44,963 nucleotides of DNA from JBDTNK01 sp039933775 (lineage in GTDB: Bacteria > Chloroflexota > Limnocylindria > QHBO01), in assembly GCA_039933775.1 (NCBI GenBank), contig JBDTNK010000011.1, positions 1 to 44,963 on the forward strand, read 5' to 3'. A program made the position numbers and the translations under genes. Shown here one piece after another: positions 15,782 through 23,582 of the stretch. The notes below the pieces were generated by a model, which saw only the letters and a program-made list of their open reading frames with translations, had not been told where the DNA came from and searched no databases. The stretch's first letter is position 1. Each line of letters opens with the position of its first letter.

Positions 15782-16762
15782 CTAGTGATCGCCTCCGTCG
15801 AGCTGCTCGATCGCGTGACGCAGGACCGGCAGGATCGCCTCGATCGACTCGACGGCGCCCTTCGGCGATCCGGGCAGGTTGACGATCAGCGTCGTGCCGC
15901 GCGTCCCGACGATCCCCCGCGAGAGCGAGGCCATGGGCGTCGTGACCATCCCCGCGGCGCGCATCTGCTCCGCCATGCCGGGGACCTCGCGGTCGATCAC
16001 CTGGCCTGTCGCGGCGGGCGTGTGGTCGGTCGGGGTCAGCCCGGTCCCTCCGGTGGTGACGATGAGCCGATGTCCTCGCTCGCTGAGCTCGATGAGCGTG
16101 GTCGCCAGCAGCCGCTCGTCGTCGGGCACGACCGTGGCCCCGGGCACGACCTGCCAGCCGGCGTCACGCAGCGCCGCGATGACCGCGGGGCCGCCGCGAT
16201 CGTCGCGCTCCCCCGCCGCGGATCGGTTCGAGACCGTGACGACCACCGCCTCCGCCACTGGCTCGCGCTGGTGATGTGCCTCGGCCGGCCCGCCGGCCTG
16301 GTATTTGCCGCTGCGGCCGCCCTCCTTCTCGAGCAGCTCCACGCGCTCGATGACGATGTCTCGCTGGAGCGCCTTGGCCATGTCGTACAGCGTCAGGGCG
16401 GCGACGCTGGCGGCGGTGAGCGCCTCCATCTCGACGCCGGTGCGCGCCGTGACCCGGGCCTCGGTGCGGATGTGTACCGTGCCCGCGTCCCGGTCGGCGG
16501 TCAGCCCGACGTCGACGCGGTCCAGCTGCAGCGGATGGCAGAGCGGAATGAGGTCAGCTGTGCGCTTCGCGCCGGCGATGCCGGCGAGCCGCGCAACGAC
16601 AAGCGCATCGCCCTTGGGGCCGCCGGCATCGAGGAGCGTCGCCAGCACCTCGGGTCGGAAGCGAACGACTGCGCCCGCCACCGCGCGGCGGGCGGTCACC
16701 GCCTTGCCGCCGACATCGACCATGCGCGGCGCTCCGTCGGGACCCAAGTGGCTCGGCTTCAC
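15782..16762 (-). CDS. moaCB: Bifunctional MoaC-MoaB molybdenum cofactor protein
   Basis: A 326-residue fusion. Residues about 1-158 are MoaC (cyclic pyranopterin monophosphate synthase): PRMVDVGGKAVTARRA, LIPLCHPLQLDRV, GVEMEALTAASVAALTLYDM, ending in SGKYQAGGP. After a short linker, residues about 168-326 form a MoaB/MogA-type molybdopterin-adenylating domain: VVTVSNRSAAGE, TTGGTGLTPTDHTPAAT, LPGSPKGAVESIEAI. MoaC acts second in the pathway and MoaB adenylates molybdopterin before molybdate insertion. Such fusions are known in other bacteria. Its ATG overlaps the moeA stop (ATGA). Confidence 0.93.
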   Translation of the reverse strand: MKPSHLGPDGAPRMVDVGGKAVTARRAVAGAVVRFRPEVLATLLDAGGPKGDALVVARLAGIAGAKRTADLIPLCHPLQLDRVDVGLTADRDAGTVHIRTEARVTARTGVEMEALTAASVAALTLYDMAKALQRDIVIERVELLEKEGGRSGKYQAGGPAEAHHQREPVAEAVVVTVSNRSAAGERDDRGGPAVIAALRDAGWQVVPGATVVPDDERLLATTLIELSERGHRLIVTTGGTGLTPTDHTPAATGQVIDREVPGMAEQMRAAGMVTTPMASLSRGIVGTRGTTLIVNLPGSPKGAVESIEAILPVLRHAIEQLDGGDH

Positions 16763-17949
16763 TCCATGCCTCCGATGACGATCGCTTCATAGCTTTCCCC
16801 CGGCTCGGCGGCCGGAATACCCTCCGGCACGACGAGCAGGGCATTGGCGGCGGAGAGCGCCCGCAGCTGCGAGGATCCCTGCCCGCCCGATGCCTGCGCT
16901 TCGTAACCCCGTCCCGCATGCGCCAGGCGTACGCGGAGATAGGCCCGCCGCGGCGTGTCCTTGGGCATGCGCTGCTGGGCCCGCGCGGGCAGGTGCACCC
17001 GGCCGTCGCCGGCGAGCCCGAGCATGGCCCGGATCAGCGGTCGCGCGAACAGCTCGAACGTGACGAGCGCGCTGACCGGGTTGCCGGGCAGGCCCATCAC
17101 CGGCGTGCCGTCGATGGAGCCGAAGGCCAGCGGCTTGCCCGGCTGGACGCTGATGCGCCACAGGTCGAGGCTGCCGAGGCGCGCGATCGCATCGCGCACA
17201 TGGTCGTGACGCCCGACGCTCACACCGCCGCTGGTGAGGACGAGCCGCGCCCGAGCCGCGGCGTCGCGCAGCCGCTCATCGGTGTCGTCGGCTGCGTCGC
17301 GAACCGGCGGCAGCGCGAGCGGTTCGCCACCCGCGTCGCGCACCGCCGCCGCAAGCGCCGGTGCGTTGGCGTCGTAGATCGCGCCGGGGCGCAGCGGCTC
17401 CCCGGGCGGCACGAGCTCGTCGCCGGTCGAGAGGATCGCCACCACGGGGCGCCGCCGCACGGCGATCCGGGCGACGCCGATTGAGGCCAAGACCGCGATG
17501 TCCGCCGCCGCCATCGGGGCGCCGAGCAGCAGCTCCTCGCCGAAACGCGTGTCGTGGCCCTGCCCGCGCACGTGACGGCCGGGGCTGAGGGGCGCAGGGA
17601 CGCGCACCTGGCCGTCCGCCTCGGTCGCCTCCTCGAGCGGTACGACGGTATCCGCGCCGGGCGGCAGCGGAGCTCCGGTCATGATGCGCAGCGCCGTGCC
17701 CGGTGCCAGCACCGGCAGGTCGCCACGCCCCGCGGCCACCTCTCCGGCGATGGGCAGCGGCCCCGGGGCGTCGGCGGCTCTCAGCGCGAAGCCGTCCATC
17801 GCCGAGTTGGCGAAGGACGGCACGTCGATCTCGGCCCGCACCCCGGGAACGGCCACACGGCCGAGACATCGGTCCAGGGGGATCTCTTCGGCATCGGTCA
17901 GGCGCACCCCGTCGAGGATGCGTGCGCGAGCCTCGTCAACCGACAGCAT
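16759..17949 (-). CDS. moeA: Molybdopterin molybdenumtransferase MoeA
   Basis: A protein of about 396 residues that inserts molybdate into adenylated molybdopterin. The MoeA marks are FANSAMDGFALRA (usually DNSAMDGYA), MTGAPLPPGADTVV, ILSTGDELVPPGEPL, LTSGGVSVGRHDHV and MGLPGNPVSALVTFE, with the C-terminal domain IV present. The ATG at 17949 (MLSVDEARARIL) is preferred, lying 7 nt after the upstream protease stop; the longer frame from 18003 adds an Ala/Pro-rich extension overlapping that gene. It works with moaCB, which follows directly. Confidence 0.93.
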   Translation of the reverse strand: MLSVDEARARILDGVRLTDAEEIPLDRCLGRVAVPGVRAEIDVPSFANSAMDGFALRAADAPGPLPIAGEVAAGRGDLPVLAPGTALRIMTGAPLPPGADTVVPLEEATEADGQVRVPAPLSPGRHVRGQGHDTRFGEELLLGAPMAAADIAVLASIGVARIAVRRRPVVAILSTGDELVPPGEPLRPGAIYDANAPALAAAVRDAGGEPLALPPVRDAADDTDERLRDAAARARLVLTSGGVSVGRHDHVRDAIARLGSLDLWRISVQPGKPLAFGSIDGTPVMGLPGNPVSALVTFELFARPLIRAMLGLAGDGRVHLPARAQQRMPKDTPRRAYLRVRLAHAGRGYEAQASGGQGSSQLRALSAANALLVVPEGIPAAEPGESYEAIVIGGME

Positions 17950-17956
17950 CGGGTCG

Positions 17957-19072
17957 TCAGAAGCCCAGGCGGCGGCGGGTGTCGATGGCGCGCAGCAGGC
18001 CATCGCGGGTGAGCAGGCCTACCGGCCGATGCTCGTCCACGACGACCGGCAGCTGACCGACCTGGCGTTCCTGCATGATCTCCAGCGCACGACCCGCCTC
18101 TTCCTCCGGGGCCACGGTCGCCAGGTTCGCGCGGCGGGTCATGATGTCAGTCACCCGGGCGTGCTCCCACTGCTCGCGCGGCAGGCGCCGAACGTCGCTC
18201 AGCGTCACGATCCCGGCCAGTCCGCCATCGGTGTGGCGCACCAGGAACGAGCGGTCCTCGCCCTTGAGCAGGCGGTCGCTGACGAGCTCGCCAACGAGAT
18301 CGTTCGGCGAGACCGATGCCGGATCGGGATCCATGATGTCGCGCACCCGCACGCCAGACAGCGCGCGCTCGACGCGCAGCTGGGCCAGCGCCCCGTCCGC
18401 CGCGGTTGTCAGGAACCAGCCGATGAGTGCCAGCCAGATCCCGCCCAACCCGCGCTGGAAGACGATGTACACCCCGAGCGCGATGAACGCGTAGCCGAAG
18501 AAGCGACCGACCGTGGCTGCCGTGCGCGTCGCCCCGTTGCGATCGCCGCCGGCACGCCAGACGATGGCGCGCAGGATGCGCCCGCCGTCCATCGGGAAGC
18601 CTGGAAGCAGGTTGAACAGTCCCAGCGCGACGTTGATGATCGCCAGCCAGCCGGCCGCGACGCTGACGTACAGGATCGGCACGAACAGATCCACGAGTGC
18701 CATGAGGCCACCGATGAGCAGGCTGCTCAACGGGCCCGCCGCCGCGATGAACGCCTCGTCGCGCGCCCGCTTTGGCTCTTCCTTGAGCTCCGCGGCGCCG
18801 CCAAGCATGAAGAGCGTGATGCGCTCCACCGAGAGGCCGAAGCGGCGCGCAACGAGGGCGTGCGACAGCTCGTGCGCCACGACCGATGCGAAGAAGAGCG
18901 CGGCGATGACGGCCGCCACGATCCAGTACTCCGGCGCGCTCCAGCTGTCGACGATCTCGGGCAGCTGAAAGACGGCCAGGGAGTAGGTCACGAAGAAGGC
19001 GATGATCAGCCAGCTGGCGTGAATGCTGATCTCGACGCCCAAAACCCGGCCGAGCCGGAACGATGATCCCAT
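17957..19072 (-). CDS. Site-2-type zinc metalloprotease with CBS domain pair
   Basis: A 371-residue M50 intramembrane protease. The zinc motif is HELSH (His67, Glu68, His71), with the second motif NLLPGFPMDGGR, in a membrane region of about six helices (residues 15-235). A cytoplasmic CBS pair follows (about 245-365: RDIMDPDPASVSPNDLV and TDIMTRRANLATVAPEEEA), the layout of the archaeal-type S2P-CBS subgroup. CBS domains bind adenine nucleotides and may gate proteolysis. The substrate is unknown and no anti-sigma factor is adjacent. It sits in the run from the amidohydrolase to moaCB. Confidence 0.92.
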   Translation of the reverse strand: MGSSFRLGRVLGVEISIHASWLIIAFFVTYSLAVFQLPEIVDSWSAPEYWIVAAVIAALFFASVVAHELSHALVARRFGLSVERITLFMLGGAAELKEEPKRARDEAFIAAAGPLSSLLIGGLMALVDLFVPILYVSVAAGWLAIINVALGLFNLLPGFPMDGGRILRAIVWRAGGDRNGATRTAATVGRFFGYAFIALGVYIVFQRGLGGIWLALIGWFLTTAADGALAQLRVERALSGVRVRDIMDPDPASVSPNDLVGELVSDRLLKGEDRSFLVRHTDGGLAGIVTLSDVRRLPREQWEHARVTDIMTRRANLATVAPEEEAGRALEIMQERQVGQLPVVVDEHRPVGLLTRDGLLRAIDTRRRLGF

Positions 19073-19105
19073 AGATCCCGAAGTGTACCCGCGGCCGGGC
19101 CCGCG

Positions 19106-19756
19106 TCAGATGACGCGGCGCAGGAGCCGCCACCCGGCGACCGAGACGACGGTGGCGCTGGCCACGATCGCGATCCCGGCCGCGAGAGCGGCGTCGTACC
19201 AGAACGGCTCCGGGAAGAGTGTGATGAGCTGCGAGTTCGGCGGGAAAAGGTACGTGTCGGGCGGGAAGAAGAGCGCATGGAAGATTAGGAAGGTCGGCTC
19301 GAAGGCCAGCGCGAAGGCGAGCGCGACGACGACCGCCGCGCCTCCCACGATCGCGGCACCGCCGAGCAGTGCGCGTCCGATGCGACGCCCCTCGCCGCGC
19401 AGCATCCAGCCGGTCACGAGCGCCACGACGAGCGCGACGAGGTCGACGAGCAGCAGGAGGCGCACGAGGCGACTGACGTCCTGCATGTGGCTGCGCTCGG
19501 TGGCGTCGAGGAGCGGCACACCGCCCTGCTCGAGCGAGGCCTCGAAGACGCCGCCCAGGTAGATGTCGCCCAGGAAGCTGAGCGTGACGCCCTCCACCTG
19601 CGCCGGCGAGGCGCTGAACGAGGCATCGACCGCGTGGCGGTCCTGCAGCGCCAGCACGAACGGCGGGTTGAAGAGGGCGAGCGGGCCGGTCAGCGCGACG
19701 ACGAGCGCGGTCGCGATCGCCAGAAGCAGGCCGACCGCCGCGGGCGCGCGGCGCAT
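19106..19756 (-). CDS. DUF1461 (TIGR01906-like) integral membrane protein
   Basis: A 216-residue membrane protein with four hydrophobic segments: near the N-terminus (AVGLLLAIATALVVALTGPLA), about 90-115, about 125-150 and about 185-210. The stretch FLIFHALFFPPDTYLFPPNS followed by FPEPFWYDAALA matches the FHxxFF...FP..FW signature of DUF1461 proteins. The function of the family is unknown. The ATG at 19756 is chosen over an in-frame TTG at 19795 that overlaps the upstream gene. It lies 7 nt after the PF04020 gene. Confidence 0.75.
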   Translation of the reverse strand: MRRAPAAVGLLLAIATALVVALTGPLALFNPPFVLALQDRHAVDASFSASPAQVEGVTLSFLGDIYLGGVFEASLEQGGVPLLDATERSHMQDVSRLVRLLLLVDLVALVVALVTGWMLRGEGRRIGRALLGGAAIVGGAAVVVALAFALAFEPTFLIFHALFFPPDTYLFPPNSQLITLFPEPFWYDAALAAGIAIVASATVVSVAGWRLLRRVI

Positions 19757-19763
19757 CGGTTCG

Positions 19764-20123
19764 TCAGTCGAGGCGATCGGCGACGAGGGAGGCAACGAAT
19801 CCAGCGAGTGCGGTGATGATGCCGCCCAGGAAGGCCGCCCCGAAGCCGTCGACCACGAAGCCGAGGTTGAGCTCGTCCGAGGCGGCGCCGGTGAGCATCA
19901 GCATCAGCGCGTTGATGACGAACAGGAAGAGGCCGAAGGTGACAAGCGAGATGGGAATCGTGACGATCTTCAGGATCGGCTTGAGGAACGTGTTCAGCGC
20001 GGCGAAGACAGCGGCCACGATGCCGAACTGCAATGGCTCGCCGCTGAAGTCGAGGCCGGGCACGATCTGCACGGCGACCCACACGGCGACGGCATTGACC
20101 GCGATCGCGATGATCCATCCCAT
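19764..20123 (-). CDS. Small membrane protein of the PF04020 (phage holin IV / YvlD-like) family
   Basis: A 119-residue protein with about four hydrophobic helices: MGWIIAIAVNAVAVWVAVQI, then FGIVAAVFAALNTFLKPILK, ISLVTFGLFLFVINALMLML and FGAAFLGGIITALAGFVASL. The NTFLKPILK and ITLG/FGLFLFVINALML segments fit the PF04020 family, called holin-like but common in bacterial chromosomes. There are no lysis or phage genes nearby, so a prophage role is unlikely. The start at 20123 (ATG) is chosen because the longer frame from 20210 adds an uncharacteristic Arg/Ala leader. Confidence 0.82.
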   Translation of the reverse strand: MGWIIAIAVNAVAVWVAVQIVPGLDFSGEPLQFGIVAAVFAALNTFLKPILKIVTIPISLVTFGLFLFVINALMLMLTGAASDELNLGFVVDGFGAAFLGGIITALAGFVASLVADRLD

Positions 20124-20222
20124 GCGCGGCAGCGTAGCGGATGCCGGGACTGCCCGCCGAGCGCTCGACAGCTCGCCGCCTGAACGCGCTCGGCGGGCAG
20201 CGGCCTCCACCGCGAGCCGCCC

Positions 20223-20387
20223 TCAGTCGCCGGGTTGCTGCACCCGCGGATCGGCGCCATCGGGGATGTCGAGCGAGTGCTCCTCAGGATCGGTCGGCGT
20301 GACGTCGCGGACGACACGATCCGGATCCGGTCGCTTGATCGTGGGCTCGAAGTCGTCGCGCTCCTGCCGGTCGTCGTCGTGGGTCAT
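20223..20387 (-). CDS. Acidic 54-residue microprotein
   Basis: An ATG-initiated frame of 54 codons with a GGGGAG Shine-Dalgarno 8 nt upstream. The protein starts MTHDDDRQERDD and is dominated by Asp, Glu, Pro and Arg, with no hydrophobic segment, so it is probably disordered. It lies 34 nt after the amidohydrolase gene and 99 nt before the PF04020 gene, in the same direction. I do not recognise it; it could be a real small gene or a chance frame. Confidence 0.5.
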   Translation of the reverse strand: MTHDDDRQERDDFEPTIKRPDPDRVVRDVTPTDPEEHSLDIPDGADPRVQQPGD

Positions 20388-20421
20388 GCGCGCTGCTCCC
20401 CGCAGGAACGACGCCAGCGGC

Positions 20422-21741
20422 TCAGCTCGACGGCAGGCGCCTGCCTCGCACCCAGGCTGCCCGGACCATCTCCGGGTGCGGCCGGAAGATGCAGCGGCTC
20501 ATGATCTCCGCGGGATCGTCGCTGTCGATCCCCGGCAGTGGCGCGGTCATGCGCGGGTCGAGCGCGATGAGATCCGCCTCTTTCCCCGGCTCCAGCGAGC
20601 CGATCCTGTCTCCCCAGCCGAGCGCCTCGGCGCCGGCCAGGGTGCCCATCCGCAGCCAGTCGAGCGGGTCGAGCACCGCATGCTTATCACCACGCACGCG
20701 CAGCGCGTTCTGCGTCGCGGCGCCCGCGCGCATGACGCTGAAGAGGCTCAGTTCCGGACCCGCGGCGACGTCGGTGCCGAGGCCCACACGCACCCCCGCG
20801 TCGAGGTACTTTCCGAGCGGCATCGAGCCCGACGCCAGGAACAGATTCGAAGCCGGGCAGTGCGCCACGACGGCACGCGTCTCGGCCAGCCGCGCGATCT
20901 CGGCATCGGCCAGGTGGACGGCGTGGGCCACGATCGAGCGCGGGCCCAGGGCGCCGGCGCGGGCGTAGACATCGGTGTAATCGGCCGCCTCCGGAAAGAG
21001 CTCACGGACCTCGGCGACCTCGTTGCGGTCCTCCGCCAGGTGGCTCTGCCAAAAGGCACCTGTCCGCGTGGCCGCCTGTGCGGAGGCGGCGAGCATCTCT
21101 GGAGTGCAGCTGACCGCGAAGCGCGGCGTGTAGGCGTACGCCAGCCGCCCATCGTCGCGGCCATGCCATCGCTCGCGGAGCGCGTTCGATTGGGCCAGGC
21201 TGCGACGCAGGATCTCGTCGCGATCGATGCCCTCGTCGTAGGTCAGCCGATCCATCATCACCTTGCCGATCACCGCGCGAATCCCGTGCGCCTCCGCGGC
21301 GCGGAAACAGGCGTCGAGGCTGTCCTCCCACAGCGCGCCGTAGGCGACGACGGTCGTCGTGCCGGCGGCGGCCATGGCGGCGAAGGCGGCCGGGGCCAGC
21401 TGCTGGGCCGTCTCGACGTCGAAGGCGCGCTCGAGCGGGAAGATGTAGCGCTCCAGCCAGGTCAACAGGTCCAGCCCGGCACCAACCCCGGCGTTGGGCA
21501 GCTGTGGCAGGTGGGCGTGCAGGTCGACCATGCCTGGCAGCAGCAGCCAGGGACGCAGATCAGTGACCGATGGCGCCTCGTCCGCGTTCCTCCACGCCCG
21601 GACCTCGCTGATGCGGCCGTCCTCCGCGACGCGCAGCAGCCCATCTGGCTCGTACCGATGCCCACCGGCAGTCAGCGGCGTCAGGACACGCGCCCGGATG
21701 GCGAACGGCGGTCGCTCCGGCAAGCGCGGTGCATCTTCCAC
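20422..21741 (-). CDS. Guanine-deaminase-like amidohydrolase
   Basis: A metal-dependent amidohydrolase of about 439 residues (TIM barrel of the ATZ/TRZ/guanine deaminase group). Metal-ligand regions are DLHAHLPQLPNAG, QSHLAEDRNEV, SIVAHAVHLAD and GLGTDVAAGPE. PASNLFLASG is characteristic of guanine deaminases, which convert guanine to xanthine. The final part has the usual beta-sandwich return (GSLEPGKEADLIALDP). The GTG at 21741 is preferred: a TACGAT -10-like box ends 7 nt before it, and the longer frame to 21825 encodes a Gly/Ser/Asn repeat only a few bases from the divergent gene. Purine salvage is consistent with the pnp gene elsewhere in the window. Confidence 0.85.
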   Translation of the reverse strand: MEDAPRLPERPPFAIRARVLTPLTAGGHRYEPDGLLRVAEDGRISEVRAWRNADEAPSVTDLRPWLLLPGMVDLHAHLPQLPNAGVGAGLDLLTWLERYIFPLERAFDVETAQQLAPAAFAAMAAAGTTTVVAYGALWEDSLDACFRAAEAHGIRAVIGKVMMDRLTYDEGIDRDEILRRSLAQSNALRERWHGRDDGRLAYAYTPRFAVSCTPEMLAASAQAATRTGAFWQSHLAEDRNEVAEVRELFPEAADYTDVYARAGALGPRSIVAHAVHLADAEIARLAETRAVVAHCPASNLFLASGSMPLGKYLDAGVRVGLGTDVAAGPELSLFSVMRAGAATQNALRVRGDKHAVLDPLDWLRMGTLAGAEALGWGDRIGSLEPGKEADLIALDPRMTAPLPGIDSDDPAEIMSRCIFRPHPEMVRAAWVRGRRLPSS

Positions 21742-21748
21742 GGCGCGG

Positions 21749-21754
21749 ATCGTA
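21749..21754 (-). promoter_or_regulatory. -10-like box, possible leaderless start of the amidohydrolase
   Basis: TACGAT on the minus strand ends 7 nt before the GTG at 21741, the distance expected if transcription begins at the start codon. No convincing -35 is seen, and no Shine-Dalgarno precedes the GTG. Confidence 0.35.
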
Positions 21755-21846
21755 CCGCGTCTGCCGTTCCCCGAGCCGTTGCCCGAGCCCTTGCCCGCCG
21801 GGCGTAGCATCGGCTTTGGCAACATGCATTCGTGGAGGGAAGCGAC

Positions 21847-22119
21847 GTGGAATGGATCGATCCCGTGTGGGCCGTCCCCACGATCATCCTTGGGGCGGTC
21901 GGTGTGCTCGTCGCCCGGTGGCGAAAGGCGCCGCTGATCGAGATCGCCATGGGCACCGGCGGATATTTCCTGTTCATCTGGGGCCTCATGTGGGCCAGCA
22001 GCTTCGACCGTGGAGCGTTTCTGGCTGCTGGTGCCGCAAGCCTCGGCTCGCTCCTGTTCACGATGGGCGATGCATGCCGCGACCGGCGCCGCGCGGCGAG
22101 CGAGCCGCAGGCGACCTAG
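21847..22119 (+). CDS. Small three-helix membrane protein
   Basis: A 90-residue protein of unknown family with three hydrophobic segments: WAVPTIILGAVGVLVARW, AMGTGGYFLFIWGLMWA and FLAAGAASLGSLLFTMG. The C-terminal tail is basic. The GTG at 21847 is chosen because a GGAGG Shine-Dalgarno lies 8 nt upstream; the ATG at 21832 would place that Shine-Dalgarno inside the coding sequence. It diverges from the amidohydrolase gene. A TAGCAT box at 21805-21810 may be its -10. Confidence 0.65.
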   Translation: MEWIDPVWAVPTIILGAVGVLVARWRKAPLIEIAMGTGGYFLFIWGLMWASSFDRGAFLAAGAASLGSLLFTMGDACRDRRRAASEPQAT

Positions 22120-22132
22120 CTGCTTACCCGTG

Positions 22133-22307
22133 ATTCACACCTGAATCAGATGGCCGGTACTGGGGAGTTACCGGCCGCCTCATTCACCAGGGAATGGATC
22201 CGGGCCGATTCGGAGCATTCCTGTCCCGAACAGCCCGATTTCATTCACACCTGAATATCACGGCGGGGAACTCGGCAATACCGGCCGTCCCATTCACCAG
22301 TGCATGG
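22133..22307. repeat. Duplicated 65-bp intergenic element with palindromic ends (110-bp period)
   Basis: Copies at 22133-22197 and 22243-22307 align without gaps, with about 48 of 65 positions identical by eye. Both begin with ATTCACACCTGAAT, an ATTCA-N4-TGAAT inverted repeat, share TACCGGCCG in the middle and end with CATTCACCAG. In the left copy GGCCGGTA and TACCGGCC (22152-22159, 22169-22176) form a perfect 8-bp hairpin with a 9-nt loop; in the right copy only the 3' arm is kept. The hairpin may end transcription of the small membrane protein gene, though no T-tract follows. Confidence 0.75.
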
Positions 22308-22332
22308 TGCCGGCGGCTGGATAGCGGCCGGG

Positions 22333-22338
22333 TATACT
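22333..22338 (+). promoter_or_regulatory. -10 box of tRNA-Pro
   Basis: TATACT lies 12 nt upstream of the tRNA-Pro 5' end, the normal distance for a tRNA promoter. The -35 region (about 22310) has no clear TTGACA and falls at the edge of the right repeat copy. Confidence 0.6.
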
Positions 22339-22350
22339 CCACGGCACGGT

Positions 22351-22427
22351 CGGGGCGTAGCGCAGCCTGGTAGCGCACCTGAATGGGGTTCAGGAGGTCG
22401 AAGGTTCGAATCCTTTCGCCCCGACCA
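22351..22427 (+). tRNA. tRNA-Pro (anticodon GGG)
   Basis: Acceptor stem CGGGGCG pairs with CGCCCCG. The anticodon stem CCTGA/TCAGG encloses ATGGGGT, giving anticodon GGG. The T arm has TTCGAAT. Discriminator A is followed by an encoded CCA, unlike the tRNA-Arg in this window. It decodes CCC and, by wobble, CCU. Confidence 0.96.
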
Positions 22428-22581
22428 TCCCCACGTCCCAGCCGCCACGGCATTTCGTTGCGAGCCGTCAACGATTCTGTACCCCAGTACCTGTTCGTAA
22501 TAGGACGATTCTCCTACGCTGCAAGGGCTCTTATTCGGCGTGCCCTATTCGCCCGAGCCAACTCAGCCACGGAGGATCTCG

Positions 22582-23508
22582 ATGACTTCAGTTACAGCGT
22601 TCGTTCCAAAGCGAACGCTTCTCCTCTTCGCCGCTCTCGTCGCGGCGATGTTCGCCTCGCTGGTCGCGAGCGGATCGCCGCTCCCCGGCGTCGGAAAGGC
22701 GCAGGCCAACGACACGTTCGCGTGTAGCGGCACGCTCTTCTTCGCCAGCGCCGGCGTTGGGACGCAGTTCCATGTCGGTGACACCTGGATGGGCGGCACC
22801 TTCACCTCCATCGAGAACAACAACTACATGGAGGTCCGGGACAACCCCTCGAACAACCCGATGGGCATGATCGTCGGCGAGTTCAACCAGCCGAAACGGC
22901 TGGGCGGCACCGCGACAATCGACTTCGCATCGAGCATCCATGTGGTCGCCATTCAGTGGCACGACAATGACCTTGCGGATGGCGACGGCCCCTGGTCCGT
23001 GAACGGCCACGTCGGCCCGACCACCGGCCAGAACCAGTCGATCTGGGAGACCGTCGACTGGACGGTCAGCCAGCTCGTCATCAGCTCGGGCGGTGACTCG
23101 GGTGGTGTGGACTTCTGCATCGATCCGGGCAACGGTGGGGGCCAGGGCTGCACACCGGGCTACTGGAAGAACCATGCCGACTCGTGGCTTTCCACCGGCT
23201 ACAGCACGAGCCAGACGCTCGAGTCCGTCTTCGACGTCCCCGATGCGCTCGGCTATGACGCCACGACGCTGGTCGGAGCGCTCGACTTCGGTGGCGGCGG
23301 CGGGGTCTCCGGCGGCGCGAGGATCATGCTGCGCGCAGCGGTCGCCTCGCTGCTGAACGCGGCGCACAACGGCGTGAGCTTCGGCCTCACCGCCGCTGAC
23401 GTCATCGCCCAGACGAACGCGGCGCTTGCGTCAAACGACCGCGCCACGATGATCGCCCTGGGCGGGACCCTGGACGACCTCAACAACGGCGGCTGCCCGC
23501 TCAACTGA
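22582..23508 (+). CDS. Secreted protein with CTPGxWK motif
   Basis: A 308-residue exported protein. The signal peptide has a basic start (VPKRT), a hydrophobic core LLLFAALVAAMFASLVASG and a probable cleavage site after KAQA. The mature region (to about 185) is Gly/Asn/Asp-rich and beta-like, and includes paired Cys. Next comes GCTPGYWKNHADSW, a CTPGxWKxH motif found in many secreted bacterial proteins, with the rest helical and a Cys near the end (NNGGCPLN). The role of the motif is unknown to me. The ATG at 22582 has GGAGGA upstream; an earlier ATG at 22540 lacks one. The gene is monocistronic, ending in a strong hairpin. Confidence 0.82.
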   Translation: MTSVTAFVPKRTLLLFAALVAAMFASLVASGSPLPGVGKAQANDTFACSGTLFFASAGVGTQFHVGDTWMGGTFTSIENNNYMEVRDNPSNNPMGMIVGEFNQPKRLGGTATIDFASSIHVVAIQWHDNDLADGDGPWSVNGHVGPTTGQNQSIWETVDWTVSQLVISSGGDSGGVDFCIDPGNGGGQGCTPGYWKNHADSWLSTGYSTSQTLESVFDVPDALGYDATTLVGALDFGGGGGVSGGARIMLRAAVASLLNAAHNGVSFGLTAADVIAQTNAALASNDRATMIALGGTLDDLNNGGCPLN

Positions 23509-23528
23509 GCGGATCGCCTCCGAAGGGC

Positions 23529-23562
23529 TGATGAGGGCCGGCCGCAAGGCCGGCCCTCATCA
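23529..23562. terminator. Perfect 15-bp hairpin between convergent genes
   Basis: The arms 23529-23543 and 23548-23562 are perfectly complementary (TGATGAGGGCCGGCC) around a GCAA tetraloop. It lies 20 bp after the secreted-protein stop and 20 bp before the end of the convergent gene. There is no T-tract on either side, so it would be a bidirectional terminator of the high-G+C type or an mRNA 3' stabiliser. Confidence 0.8.
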
Positions 23563-23582
23563 TGTCCGGAACCTGGCCCCGT

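Noticed and set aside
13442..16792. A 1116-codon plus-strand open frame
   Set aside because: It is antisense to the FeS oxidoreductase and moaCB, has no recognisable domain, and its Arg/Ala/Gly-rich composition is typical of high-G+C shadow frames.
19764..20123. Prophage holin
   Set aside because: PF04020 proteins are widespread chromosomal membrane proteins, and no endolysin, capsid or integrase genes are nearby.
22133..22307. CRISPR array
   Set aside because: There are only two imperfect copies with diverged centres, no regular spacers and no cas genes.
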